Shown here: one piece after another, positions 22,443-31,105 of the stretch
How positions within the stretch are numbered: the stretch's first letter is position 1
Layout of the letters: each line of letters opens with the position of its first letter
Assembly (NCBI GenBank): GCA_017941705.1
Contig: JAGAVX010000140.1
Location: forward strand, 1-38,434
Length of the DNA stretch: 38,434 nucleotides
Direction: 5' to 3'
Source: Atopobiaceae bacterium
GTDB taxonomy: Bacteria > Actinomycetota > Coriobacteriia > Coriobacteriales > Atopobiaceae
Program-made: the position numbers and the translations under genes
Notes under the pieces: model-generated
What the model was told of the DNA's origin: nothing
Databases searched by the model: none
The model's input: only the letters and a program-made list of their open reading frames with translations

Positions 22443-23809
22443 TGGCTCGCTCGTCCGGTCACCGCAATGGCGCGGTGCTGGCGGACCTCAGGCACGATCG
22501 AATCCTCTTTGTGCTGCTATCGGCCGCTCTGACGGTCTTTGGCCTGCTCATGATCTACTCGGCGTCATCAATCATGGCACTGACCTCCTCGACGTCGAAC
22601 CATGATCCAGCCTACTACCTCATACGGCAGCTGATCTTTGCCATGATAGGCCTGGTGATCGCGATCGTCATCAGTTTGGGCGACTACCACCTCTGGTCGC
22701 GCAGGCTCCTGTGGTTCATCGGTGTCGCGAACATCATCCTATTAGGCTTGGTGCTCACGCCAGCCGCCGGGGCGGATGCCTACGGCGCGACCCGATGGAT
22801 CGCGATTGGCCACATCCACCTGCAGCCATCGGAGTTTGCCAAGGCGGCGCTCATACTGGCTGGGGCGTCCATCATCGAGGACTACGTGATGTTCCAAGGC
22901 GAGGACATGAAGATGACTGTCAAGAAGACAGTGCTCCTCGTCGCCCTTCCCTTGTTGCTGATCATCCTGGAGCCCGACAAGGGCACGACGCTCATCATCG
23001 GCATGACCATCGGCATCATGCTCTTCGTTGCCGGCCTACCGACGAGGGCCGTCCTTCTGATACTGGGAGCAGTGCTTCTCGGAATAGTCTTCCTCGCCGT
23101 CAAGGACGAGTACTCACGTCGCCGCATTCTGATCATGCTCGACCCATGGCTCGACCAGTATGGTGACGGGTACCAGCTGATCCAGGGGCTATACGCCTTT
23201 GGCAGCGGCGGCCTCTTTGGCGTCGGCATCGGCAACAGCCGACAGAAGTACTCGTACCTTCCCATGGCGCACAATGACTTCATCTTTGCGGTCATCGGCG
23301 AGGAGCTCGGGCTCGTGGGGACGCTTATGGTCCTAGCGGCGTTCTTTGCGCTGGTGTACCTGGGCTACAAGGTGGCGAGCCGCGCAACCGACCTCTCGGG
23401 CAGGCTTATCGCCGCGGGCAGCGTCAGCAGTCTCGCACTGCAGCTGCTGCTCAACGTGAGCGGTGTCCTTGGCCTCTTCCCGCTGTCGGGCAAGCCCATT
23501 CCCTTCCTCTCGTATGGCGGGTCGTCCATCATGTCGACCCTCATCCTGGTGGGCCTCGTGGTCTCGGTGTCACGCACCACGGAGCGCGAGATAATGGCCA
23601 GCGAGAGCCCGCTCACCGTCTATGAGGGCTCCTCGGGTGGGCTGCGGCTCCTGCAAGGCGGTGCCGGCAACCAGATGCGCGCGGAGCGCATCGGTGCTTC
23701 TCGCGGATTTACGCGCGAGCGCCCCGCCGCGGGCATATCATGGAATACCACCGGACCTGGGCGCATCGACCTCGGGTACGGTGCGACAGAACGATTGAGG
23801 GGACGATAG
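22442..23809 (+). CDS. ftsW: Peptidoglycan glycosyltransferase FtsW (SEDS family)
   Basis: FtsW polymerises lipid II into septal glycan strands together with FtsI. The 455-residue protein has about ten transmembrane helices and the SEDS hallmarks: VFGLLMIYSASS in the first helix, ATRWIAIGHIHLQPSEFAK, YLPMAHNDFIFAVIGEELGLVG, and GLFPLSGKPIPFLSYGGSSIMSTLILVGLV. After the last helix (about residue 380) there is a cytosolic tail of some 70 residues, Arg- and Gly-rich, which begins ESPLTVYEGSSGG. Its PLTVYEG (390-396) nearly repeats PLSVYEG in the FtsL N-terminus. The ATG overlaps the murD stop (TGATG); a GTG one codon earlier is also possible. Confidence 0.96.
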   Translation: MARSSGHRNGAVLADLRHDRILFVLLSAALTVFGLLMIYSASSIMALTSSTSNHDPAYYLIRQLIFAMIGLVIAIVISLGDYHLWSRRLLWFIGVANIILLGLVLTPAAGADAYGATRWIAIGHIHLQPSEFAKAALILAGASIIEDYVMFQGEDMKMTVKKTVLLVALPLLLIILEPDKGTTLIIGMTIGIMLFVAGLPTRAVLLILGAVLLGIVFLAVKDEYSRRRILIMLDPWLDQYGDGYQLIQGLYAFGSGGLFGVGIGNSRQKYSYLPMAHNDFIFAVIGEELGLVGTLMVLAAFFALVYLGYKVASRATDLSGRLIAAGSVSSLALQLLLNVSGVLGLFPLSGKPIPFLSYGGSSIMSTLILVGLVVSVSRTTEREIMASESPLTVYEGSSGGLRLLQGGAGNQMRAERIGASRGFTRERPAAGISWNTTGPGRIDLGYGATERLRGR

Positions 23810-23932
23810 CGCGGGCCCAAGGTCCTGCGACCGGTGTGCTCTACGTGCCGCATGCGGCACGGGCGATGCGCCGACTGCGTCGTTCCCATGGAGAGGCTGC
23901 GGAAAGGCTCGCAGCAGAAGGGGGTGGGTGCC

Positions 23933-25060
23933 GTGGGCAGGAAGCTCTCGGTCGCCATCGCCGCAGGCGGTACGGCAGGACACATCAACCCGGCGCTCGC
24001 GCTGGCGGAGGAGCTCGCCTCGCGCGGTCACAAGGTCAGCTTCTATGGCCAATCGCGCCGCCTCGAGGGCACGCTCGTGCCGCAGGCGGGCTTCGAGCTT
24101 ACGTCGCTCAACATCTCGGGCTTCGACCGCACGCGCCCTTGGACGCTCTTCTCGGCCATCTATCGCCTGCGCAAGGCGGTCCGCTTCCTCAACAAGCGCT
24201 TCGCGACCCAGGGCGCACCCGACGTCGCCGTGGGCTTTGGCGCCTACATCGAGCTGCCGCTCGTGGAGTGGTGCGGCTCCCATGGCGTGCCGGTCGTCCT
24301 CCACGAGCAGAACTCGGTCCCCGGCCTTGCCAACAAGCTCTCGGCCGGCAGGTCGACCACGGTGTGCGTATCGCTGCCGGTGGCGATCGACGCCTTCAAG
24401 AGCCGCGTGGGCGATGGCACCCAGATCGTCGTCACGGGCAACCCCGTGCGTCGCAGCGTCATCGACGCGAGCCGCGAGGCGGGACGCAAGGCGTTTGGCG
24501 TGGCTGACGAAGAGACCATGCTGCTCGTCTTTGGCGGAAGCCTCGGCGCGCGCCATCTCAACGAGGCCGTCACGGCACTCAAGGACGAGCTGCTCAAGCG
24601 ACCAAAGCTGCGCATCGTGCACTCCACGGGCAAGGAGCTCTTCGACGAGGTCAACCAGGGCCTCAAGCTCACTGACGAGCAGAAGGCCCGCTGGCAGGTT
24701 CGTCCCTACATCGACAACATGGGCGAGGCCCTGGCGGCCGCGGACCTGGTCCTCTCGCGTGCCGGCGCATCGTCGATAGCCGAGATCGCCGCCATCGCGG
24801 TGCCGAGCATCCTGGTGCCCTACCCGCTGGCGACGGCAGACCACCAGACCACCAACGCGCGGTATCTGGTGGACGCGGGCGCGGCGGTCATGGTCGCCGA
24901 CAAGGACATCGACGACCCCGCCTTCGCCGAGCAGCTGCTGCATCTGGTCGACGATGCCGGGGCGCGCGACGAGATGCGCACGCGGGCTCGCGGACTGGCC
25001 CAGGACAAGGCGGCCTCCGTTCTTGCTGATAGGGTGGAGGAAGCCGCGGCAAACTGCTAG
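23933..25060 (+). CDS. murG: UDP-GlcNAc--lipid I N-acetylglucosaminyltransferase MurG
   Basis: MurG adds GlcNAc to lipid I to make lipid II at the inner membrane face. The 375-residue GT-B fold protein starts with the glycine loop SVAIAAGGTAGHINPALALAEEL, followed by SFYGQSRRLEGTLVPQAGFEL, VGFGAYIELPLV, VVLHEQNSVPGLANKL, TGNPVRR, VFGGSLGARHLNEAV and the UDP-GlcNAc site around LSRAGASSIAEIAAIAVPSILVPYPLATADHQTTNARYL. I chose the GTG at 23933 because AGAAGGGGG precedes it at good spacing and the protein then begins a few residues before the family start. An in-frame ATG at 23888 would add 15 residues without a ribosome site. A 123-base gap separates it from ftsW. Confidence 0.95.
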   Translation: MGRKLSVAIAAGGTAGHINPALALAEELASRGHKVSFYGQSRRLEGTLVPQAGFELTSLNISGFDRTRPWTLFSAIYRLRKAVRFLNKRFATQGAPDVAVGFGAYIELPLVEWCGSHGVPVVLHEQNSVPGLANKLSAGRSTTVCVSLPVAIDAFKSRVGDGTQIVVTGNPVRRSVIDASREAGRKAFGVADEETMLLVFGGSLGARHLNEAVTALKDELLKRPKLRIVHSTGKELFDEVNQGLKLTDEQKARWQVRPYIDNMGEALAAADLVLSRAGASSIAEIAAIAVPSILVPYPLATADHQTTNARYLVDAGAAVMVADKDIDDPAFAEQLLHLVDDAGARDEMRTRARGLAQDKAASVLADRVEEAAANC

Positions 25061-25143
25061 GGCGACGTGGGTCGCAAAAGGCTTCGCACGGATGGGGTAG
25101 AGTAGACGTACCCGTCTTGTGGCATTGGTTTGGAAAGGTGGCC

Positions 25144-26568
25144 ATGATGGCAGATCAGACGCAGTCGCTACCGTTTGGGAGCGCTCATTTCATAGGAATC
25201 GGCGGAGCGGGCATGAGCGGCATCGCGCTGGTGCTGCACGAGCGCGGAGCGCGCGTGACCGGCTCGGACCTCAAGGAGTCGAACTACGTGCGTGCCCTCA
25301 AGGCGGCTGGCGTGAATGTCTTCGTCGGCCACAACGCGGCCACCATAGATGAGGTCAAGCCCGACGTCGTCGTCATCTCCTCGGCGATTCCCGAGAGCAA
25401 CGCAGAGGTCATTCGTGCGCGCGAGCTGGGCATTCCCGTGTGGCCCCGCGCAAGGATGCTGGCGGTTCTGGGTATGGGCGCCACCACTGTCGCCGTTGCG
25501 GGAACGCATGGCAAGACGACCACGTCGTCCATGGTTGCCTCGACGCTCGATCACATGGGAATGGATCCGGCGTTTCTGATCGGCGGCATCGTCGAGGAGT
25601 ACAAGACCAATGGGCGCGACGGACGGGGCGGCTACTTCGTGTGCGAGGCCGACGAGTCCGATGGCTCGTTCCTCTACCTCGATCCCAACGTCGTGGTCGT
25701 GACCAACATCGAGGAGGACCACCTCGACCACTATGGCAACCTCGAGAACATCGAGCATGCCTTCTGCCAGTTCATGGACCTGGTGGGCGAGGCAGGCACG
25801 GTGATCGTCAATGGCGATAACCCACACTATGCCGAGCTGGCACGCTCGACGGGTCGCCGCGTCCTGACCTATGGCTTCGACCAGGGCAATGACTACGTGT
25901 GCGTGGCGGAACCCTCGACCCACAAGCTCGAGAGCAGCTGCAACATCACCACGCCGGCGGGGGAGACCGTCAAGGTGACGCTCATGGCCAACCCGGGCGT
26001 GCACAACCTTGCGAATGCCACGGCAGCGCTTGCCGTCGCTGACGTCCTCGGATGCGACGTGGCGGAGTCTGCCAAGGCCCTGTCCCTCTTTCGGGGCGCT
26101 CACCGTCGCTTCACGCATGTGGGTGACATTGACGGCATTACGATCGTGGACGACTACGGTCATCACCCCACCGAGATCAAGGCGACCCTCGATGCCGCCA
26201 GCGGCCTTACCTTCGATCGCATCGTGACGGTCTTCCAGCCCCATCGCTACACGCGCACGCAGGCGCTCATGGATGACTTCGCGCGGGCGTTCGACAAGGC
26301 GGACCTGCTGATGGTCATGGACGTCTTCTCGGCTGGCGAGATGCCCATTCCTGGCGTCTCGGGACGCGTGCTTGCCGCGCGGGCAAAGCAGCTTGGCTCG
26401 GTGGAGGTGGTCTCGATCGACCGTCGCAAGGACGTCATCAAGTTCCTGTGCGACAACTGCCGTCCCGGAGACCTGCTCATCACGCAGGGTGCGGGAGACG
26501 TGACCTCCATAGGGCCGGCCTTCATCGCGGCGATGATGGAGCGTGATGCGAAGGGTGCCGAGGAGTGA
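25144..26568 (+). CDS. murC: UDP-MurNAc--L-alanine ligase MurC
   Basis: MurC attaches L-alanine to UDP-MurNAc, the first of the stem peptide steps. The 474-residue protein begins with HFIGIGGAGMSGIALVLHERG (nucleotide-fold N-terminal domain), then has VAVAGTHGKTTTSSMVASTL (ATPase loop), CEADESDGSFLYLDPNVVVVTNIEEDHLDHYG and HRRFTHVGDIDGITIVDDYGHHPTEIKATLDAA, ending with the typical QPHRYTRTQALMDDF and DLLITQGAGDV blocks. Two adjacent ATG codons (25144 and 25147) follow AAAGG; either may be used. The 83-base gap after murG contains TAGAGT near 25099, a possible weak internal promoter. Its stop overlaps the murB GTG. Confidence 0.96.
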   Translation: MMADQTQSLPFGSAHFIGIGGAGMSGIALVLHERGARVTGSDLKESNYVRALKAAGVNVFVGHNAATIDEVKPDVVVISSAIPESNAEVIRARELGIPVWPRARMLAVLGMGATTVAVAGTHGKTTTSSMVASTLDHMGMDPAFLIGGIVEEYKTNGRDGRGGYFVCEADESDGSFLYLDPNVVVVTNIEEDHLDHYGNLENIEHAFCQFMDLVGEAGTVIVNGDNPHYAELARSTGRRVLTYGFDQGNDYVCVAEPSTHKLESSCNITTPAGETVKVTLMANPGVHNLANATAALAVADVLGCDVAESAKALSLFRGAHRRFTHVGDIDGITIVDDYGHHPTEIKATLDAASGLTFDRIVTVFQPHRYTRTQALMDDFARAFDKADLLMVMDVFSAGEMPIPGVSGRVLAARAKQLGSVEVVSIDRRKDVIKFLCDNCRPGDLLITQGAGDVTSIGPAFIAAMMERDAKGAEE

Positions 26569-27476
26569 GCGTCCGCAAGGCCGTGATGGCGCTCAAGGCC
26601 CTAGAGGGGGCAGAGGTCATTGAAGATGCGCCCCTCTCGCAGTGCACGACCTATCGCATCGGAGGTCCCGCCGACATACTGCTCACGGTGCACACCTATG
26701 CGGCGCTCGTGGGATCCTTGCGTGCGCTTGCGCAGGAGGAGGTCCCCTGGGTCGTGCTCGGCAAGGGTTCCAACATCCTTGCTGCCGATACCGGCTACCG
26801 GGGATGCGTCGTTCGTCTTGGACGTGAGTTCTCGAAGATCTCGGTCGACGGCGACGTCATCACCGCTGGCTCTGCGGTCATGCTCACCAAGCTCGTCAAC
26901 GAGACGCTGAGCAGGGAGCTTTCGGGGCTCGAGTGCTGCGCGGGCATTCCCGGCACGGTCGGAGGCGCCATCTCGATGGACGCGGGCAGCCGCCATCAGT
27001 GGATCGGGCGCGTGGTGCGCGACGTCGTCGCGTATCGCCCCGGCTCTGGCATGGTGCGATACCTGGGTTCAGACATCGAGTGGGGCTACCGCTGGTGCTC
27101 GATCCCCCGCAACGAGATCATCCTCGAGGCGACCCTGCAGCTGACGCCGTCGACCAAGCAGGCGGTGGCGGACGAGATGAATCGCCGGATGGCCCGTCGA
27201 CGCGCCACACAACCCATTGGCAAGCCGTGCTGCGGGTCCGTGTTCAAGAACCCCGGCGACCGCTCCGTGGGCGCCCTGCTCGACTCGTGCGGCCTCAAGG
27301 GGCTGCGCGTTGGTGGCGCGCTTGTGTCGCAGAAGCACGCCAACTTCGTTGTCAACGACAACCGTGCCACCGCAATCGACGTGGTGCAGGTCATGAACCA
27401 CATGCATGATGCCGTGCAGGAGCGCTACGGGATCGATCTGGTGCCCGAGGTCAAGTTCCTGGGCTTCGAGGGCTAG
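26565..27476 (+). CDS. murB: UDP-N-acetylenolpyruvoylglucosamine reductase MurB
   Basis: MurB is the FAD enzyme that reduces UDP-GlcNAc-enolpyruvate to UDP-MurNAc with NADPH. The 303-residue protein has TTYRIGGPADILL, VVLGKGSNILAADTGYRGCVVRL, CCAGIPGTVGGAISMDAGS and the catalytic region GKPCCGSVFKNPGDRSVGALLDSCGLKGLRVGGALVSQKHANFVVN. The Ser of GSVFKNP acts as proton donor, and LVPEVKFLG supplies the C-terminal Glu. MurA is not in the window. The GTG start overlaps the murC stop (GTGA), with GAGGAG just before, showing translational coupling. It is followed 8 bases later by ftsQ. Confidence 0.96.
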   Translation: MSVRKAVMALKALEGAEVIEDAPLSQCTTYRIGGPADILLTVHTYAALVGSLRALAQEEVPWVVLGKGSNILAADTGYRGCVVRLGREFSKISVDGDVITAGSAVMLTKLVNETLSRELSGLECCAGIPGTVGGAISMDAGSRHQWIGRVVRDVVAYRPGSGMVRYLGSDIEWGYRWCSIPRNEIILEATLQLTPSTKQAVADEMNRRMARRRATQPIGKPCCGSVFKNPGDRSVGALLDSCGLKGLRVGGALVSQKHANFVVNDNRATAIDVVQVMNHMHDAVQERYGIDLVPEVKFLGFEG

Positions 27477-27484
27477 GTGACGAC

Positions 27485-28618
27485 GTGGCTACCCGTGACG
27501 AGTCAACGGTCAGGAGGGCGACGGCGCGCTCGGACGAGCGCGTGTCACTCGGGCACGATGCGGCGTCCGAGCGGAGCCATCGCCCGATTCGCATGCTGAT
27601 CATCACGCTCGTGCTCGTTGCCGCGCTGCTTGTCGCCGCCCTTGTGGGCTTCATCGTCCTCTCGAGCACGCCGGCCTTCACCATCGCCTCCATCGATGCC
27701 GAGGCGACCGAGCACCTGTCTGCCGAGAACATCGCAAAACTGGCCAATGTCGAGGAGGGAACGACGCTGCTCTCCTTTGACGAGACCCTCATCACCGAGA
27801 ACCTGAAGCGCAACCCTTGGGTCGGAACCGTCGCCTTCGAGCGTGAGTTTCCTGACAGGCTCAAGATAATCGTGACGGAGCGTCGAACGGACTGCGTCGT
27901 CAAGATGAGCAGTGGCTCGGTATGCTGGTGCCTGGGTGACGACAACGTATGGATCGAGCCCATCAACCTCTCCGTCAAGGACGGCCAGTCGGCCAACGAT
28001 GTCGCGCTGGCGCTGGCACAGGACATGGGGGCGTTGTTGGTGACCGATGTTCCCACATCCATGAGCCCGTCAGCGGGCAGTGCGGCCAACGATGAGGTCC
28101 TCAAGGCCATTGCAGCGTATCGCGAGCAGTTCTCCGACGACTTTGCATCTCAGATCGTGTGCTTCTCGGCGTCGAGCGTCGAGAGCATCGCCTGCACGCT
28201 CAAGAGCGGAGTCGAGATCTCGCTTGGCGCACCGAGCAACATCGACATCAAGGAGTCGGTCATCCAGCAGATCCTCACCAAGCATCCCAACCAGGTGACC
28301 TACATCAACGTGCGCGTGCCGTCGCAGCCGTCGTATCGCAAGCTTGGGGTGGAGTCTGTCTCGGAGGGATCGGGCGTCTCGGTGGACCTGAACAAGCAGG
28401 ACATCACTGCCAATCCCGCACCTCCGACGACTGACGAGACCACCGAGGATGGCACGCAGGGCGAGTCGGAGGAGTACTACGACGAGTACTATGACGAGTC
28501 GTGGGGATATGACGAATCGTACGACGAGTCGTGGGGATACGACGAGACCTACGATGAGTCCTACGACTACTCCGGTGAGTACTACGACGAAACCTACGAC
28601 GAGTCCTACGGCTACTAG
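27485..28618 (+). CDS. ftsQ: Cell division protein FtsQ/DivIB with a repeated Tyr/Asp/Glu tail
   Basis: FtsQ links FtsL/FtsB to the divisome. The 377-residue protein has a charged cytosolic N-terminus (1-37), one transmembrane helix (about 39-60) and a POTRA domain (about 62-130, FTIASIDAEATEHLSAENIAKLANVEEGTTLLSFD). The FtsQ domain continues to about residue 290, with NPWVGTVAFEREFPDRLKIIVTERR. The last 55 residues are unusual. After a Thr/Pro linker comes a low-complexity run of Tyr, Asp, Glu and Ser built on a 10-residue repeat (DESWGYDESY, DESWGYDETY) and degenerate versions to the stop. This tail would lie outside the membrane. The GTG start is 8 bases after murB. The gene is last in the cluster before the repeat array and ftsZ leader. 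Confidence 0.88.
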   Translation: MATRDESTVRRATARSDERVSLGHDAASERSHRPIRMLIITLVLVAALLVAALVGFIVLSSTPAFTIASIDAEATEHLSAENIAKLANVEEGTTLLSFDETLITENLKRNPWVGTVAFEREFPDRLKIIVTERRTDCVVKMSSGSVCWCLGDDNVWIEPINLSVKDGQSANDVALALAQDMGALLVTDVPTSMSPSAGSAANDEVLKAIAAYREQFSDDFASQIVCFSASSVESIACTLKSGVEISLGAPSNIDIKESVIQQILTKHPNQVTYINVRVPSQPSYRKLGVESVSEGSGVSVDLNKQDITANPAPPTTDETTEDGTQGESEEYYDEYYDESWGYDESYDESWGYDETYDESYDYSGEYYDETYDESYGY

Positions 28619-28623
28619 CCGCC

Positions 28624-28714
28624 GTGCATTGGGGACAGGCACCAGTGCACGCCCGCGTGCGTTGGGGACAGGCACCAGTGCACGCCCGCGTGCGTTGGGG
28701 ACAGGCTTCGATGC
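28624..28714. repeat. Three 27-bp GGGGACAGGCACC repeats with 33-bp period
   Basis: Units at 28624-28650 and 28657-28683 are full; a third from 28690 keeps GTGCGTTGGGGACAGGC and then diverges. Spacers are 6 bases (GCCCGC). The first unit is identical to 6395-6421. The orientation is opposite to the array at 13028-13120, though the 33-bp period is the same. The array begins five bases after the ftsQ stop. Confidence 0.85.
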
Positions 28715-29159
28715 GATGCGCTCACGAGCCGCAAGGTGCCACGTGTAGGCTCGACCACAACCCTCGAGCATGAAGGTTCAAGCCCAAAACAGAGCCAAAA
28801 ACGAGTCGGGGCTCAAGTTTAACTCGATGGTTTTTAACCGTTCAAAACACCGCATTTACCTGCGGAATTCACATTCACCACATTTTTGTTGACGAATCAA
28901 GAATCGTTGTGTAAAGATAACGCGCTTTGAAGCGGACATAGGGGTTAACCTGAGGTTTAGGGTTTTCTCAGCCGCTGAGGAGCGCCGCAATTGACGTAGC
29001 AAGACGCACCGGGAAATGCATAACCCACACGCCACCAACGTCAGCATTGCATCGGCACTACAGGGGTCCGTCCTAGCGGTGGGTCGGTTCCCAGAACGCA
29101 CCACTACCGCACAAGGACAGGCGGCTACCCGCCAAAAAGAGGCCCCACAAGGAGGAGAC
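28715..29159 (+). promoter_or_regulatory. Long AT-richer leader of ftsZ
   Basis: This 445-base stretch has no gene. A likely promoter is TTGACG (28889-28894) with TAAAGA (28912-28917) at 17-base spacing, which would leave an untranslated leader of about 235 bases. The leader contains short palindromes (GGTTAACC at 28943-28950, AACCTGAGGTT at 28948-28958, CTCAG-CCG-CTGAG at 28967-28979) and ends with the strong ribosome site AAGGAGGA before ATG 29160. No known riboswitch is recognised. Confidence 0.5.
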
Positions 29160-30266
29160 ATGAACGACAACGACATCGCCAGCAACTACCTTGCCGTCAT
29201 CAAGGTCGTCGGTGTGGGCGGTGGCGGCACCAACGCCGTCAATCGCATGATCGAGGAGGGCATCCGCGGCGTCGAGTTTGTCGCAGTCAACACCGACGCC
29301 CAGGCACTTGCCATCTCTGACGCCGACATCAAGGTCCACATCGGAACCGACATCACCAAGGGCCTTGGCGCAGGCGCCAACCCCGAGGTCGGTGCCGAGG
29401 CGGCCGAGGACAGCCGTGACGAGATCAAGCGCGCCCTCGCTGGCGCCGACATGGTCTTCATCACCGCTGGCGAGGGTGGCGGCACCGGTACGGGCGCTGC
29501 TCCCGTCGTTGCCGACATCTCCAAGAACGACGTGGGCGCACTGACCGTCGGCGTCGTGACCAAGCCCTTCAGCTTCGAGGGCCGCAAGCGCGCGCAGTCC
29601 GCTGCCAACGGCATCGAGACCCTCTCCGAGAGCGTCGACACGCTGATCGTCATCCCCAACGACCGCCTGCTCGACCTCTCCGAGAAGAAGACCACCATGC
29701 TCGAGGCCTTCCGCATGGCCGACGACGTCCTGTGCCAGGGCACCCAGGGCATCACGGACCTCATCACGGTCCCCGGCCTGATCAACCTCGACTTCGCAGA
29801 CGTCTGCACCATCATGCGCGGCTCCGGCACGGCCATGATGGGCATCGGCACCGCCTCCGGTGACAACCGCGCCGCCGAGGCTGCCGAGGAGGCCATCTCC
29901 AGCCCGCTGCTCGAGACCGCATGCGACGGCGCCACGCGCGTCCTGCTCTCGGTCGCCGGCAACAAGGACCTCGGCATCCAGGAGATCAACGACGCCGCCG
30001 ACCTCGTCGCCAAGAACGTCGACCCCGACGCCACCATCATCTTTGGTACGGTCGTCGACGAGTCGCTGGGCGACCAGGTGCGCGTCACCGTCATCGCCAC
30101 GGGCTTCAACGAGGGCGGCACCCAGTCGTCCATCTCGTTCGCGGCTCCCGAGCCTCGTCCGGCCGCCCGTCCCGCCGCTGACAACCGCGGCGCACGCACC
30201 GGCGCAGCCTCGAGCTCCTCGAACGGCTTCGACATTCCCGACTTCCTCAAGCGCAGCCGTCTCTAA
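29160..30266 (+). CDS. ftsZ: Cell division protein FtsZ
   Basis: FtsZ is the tubulin-like GTPase that forms the division ring. The 368-residue protein has [16 protein letters not shown] at 16-31, [11 protein letters not shown], the tubulin signature GGGTGTG at 106-112 and NPxD-type contacts. The catalytic T7 loop lies in the segment [30 protein letters not shown] (Asn, Asp and Asp). After a short linker rich in Pro, Ala, Arg and Ser it ends in [12 protein letters not shown], the conserved C-terminal peptide that binds SepF or FtsA. The chosen ATG has AAGGAGGA upstream and a normal N-terminus. FtsA is not in the window, consistent with SepF as the membrane anchor. The last base of its stop codon is the first base of the pgeF start. 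Confidence 0.98.
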   Translation: MNDNDIASNYLAVIKVVGVGGGGTNAVNRMIEEGIRGVEFVAVNTDAQALAISDADIKVHIGTDITKGLGAGANPEVGAEAAEDSRDEIKRALAGADMVFITAGEGGGTGTGAAPVVADISKNDVGALTVGVVTKPFSFEGRKRAQSAANGIETLSESVDTLIVIPNDRLLDLSEKKTTMLEAFRMADDVLCQGTQGITDLITVPGLINLDFADVCTIMRGSGTAMMGIGTASGDNRAAEAAEEAISSPLLETACDGATRVLLSVAGNKDLGIQEINDAADLVAKNVDPDATIIFGTVVDESLGDQVRVTVIATGFNEGGTQSSISFAAPEPRPAARPAADNRGARTGAASSSSNGFDIPDFLKRSRL

Positions 30267-31105
30267 TGGTGACGAAGCCACATCTCACCCGTTACGCCTC
30301 CCAGGACGTGACCCTACTGGGCGACCAGCGTCGCCCCGGCGGGGTCACGCTCGCGTTCACCGAGCGCACCGGAGGCCGCTCGCTCTCGCCGTACGAGTCG
30401 CTCAACCAGGGCGATTCCTGCGGTGACGACGCGCAGGACGTTGCGGCCAACCGCACGATCCTGCTCGATGCGATGGGCATGGGCGAGCTGGGGGAGAGGC
30501 TGGTCAACCCGCTGCAGGTCCACGGAAGCGACGTCGTGGTCATCTCCTCTGGGACGAGCGAGGCGGTGCATGAGGCTCAGGCTCAGGCCCGCCAGGGCGC
30601 TGACGCCATCGTGTGCTCCGCTGCGGACGTTCCCGTTCTGCTCTGCTTTGCGGACTGCGTGCCCGTGGTGCTTGTCGCCGACGGGGCCTTCGCGGTCGTG
30701 CACTCGGGCTGGAAGGGGACGTACGCGCGCATTGCGGCAAAGGCCCTTCGCAAGCTGACGGAGCTCGCGGGTTGCAAGGCTGCGGACGTGCTCGCCTACA
30801 TTGGGCCCCACATCGGGGGAGCCGACTACGAGGTGTCGCACGGGCTCGCGGAGACCTTCGCCACCGAGTTCGGTGCAGGCGTGACGCCCAGCGAGCGCCA
30901 TCTCGACCTTGGGGCAGCCGTTCGCATCGCCCTTGAGGCCGAGGGCATGCGGCCCGAGGCCATCATCGACGAGTGTCCCTCGACCGCCTCTTGTACCGAG
31001 CGGTTCTTCTCGTATCGAGCAGAGGGTGGGGCGTGCGGACGCCATGGCGCCATCGCGGCGCTGCTCTCAGACGCCCATGGGGAGGTGAGCGCCGATGGGC
31101 GCTAG
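30266..31105 (+). CDS. pgeF: Peptidoglycan editing factor PgeF / YfiH (DUF152) family
   Basis: Members of this multicopper-oxidase-like-named family have been reported as peptidoglycan editing enzymes in E. coli and as purine nucleoside phosphorylases elsewhere; the true activity here is open. The 279-residue cytosolic protein has the three metal/active-site residues of the family: H86 in LQVHGSDV, C131 in CFADCVPVVL and H146 in VVHSGWKGTYARIAAKAL. It also has YIGPHIGGADYEVS and a C-terminal Cys-containing block. The ATG shares its first base with the last base of the ftsZ stop (TAATG). It is the usual downstream neighbour of ftsZ in Gram-positives (ylmD), with yggS (ylmE) next. Confidence 0.9.
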   Translation: MVTKPHLTRYASQDVTLLGDQRRPGGVTLAFTERTGGRSLSPYESLNQGDSCGDDAQDVAANRTILLDAMGMGELGERLVNPLQVHGSDVVVISSGTSEAVHEAQAQARQGADAIVCSAADVPVLLCFADCVPVVLVADGAFAVVHSGWKGTYARIAAKALRKLTELAGCKAADVLAYIGPHIGGADYEVSHGLAETFATEFGAGVTPSERHLDLGAAVRIALEAEGMRPEAIIDECPSTASCTERFFSYRAEGGACGRHGAIAALLSDAHGEVSADGR

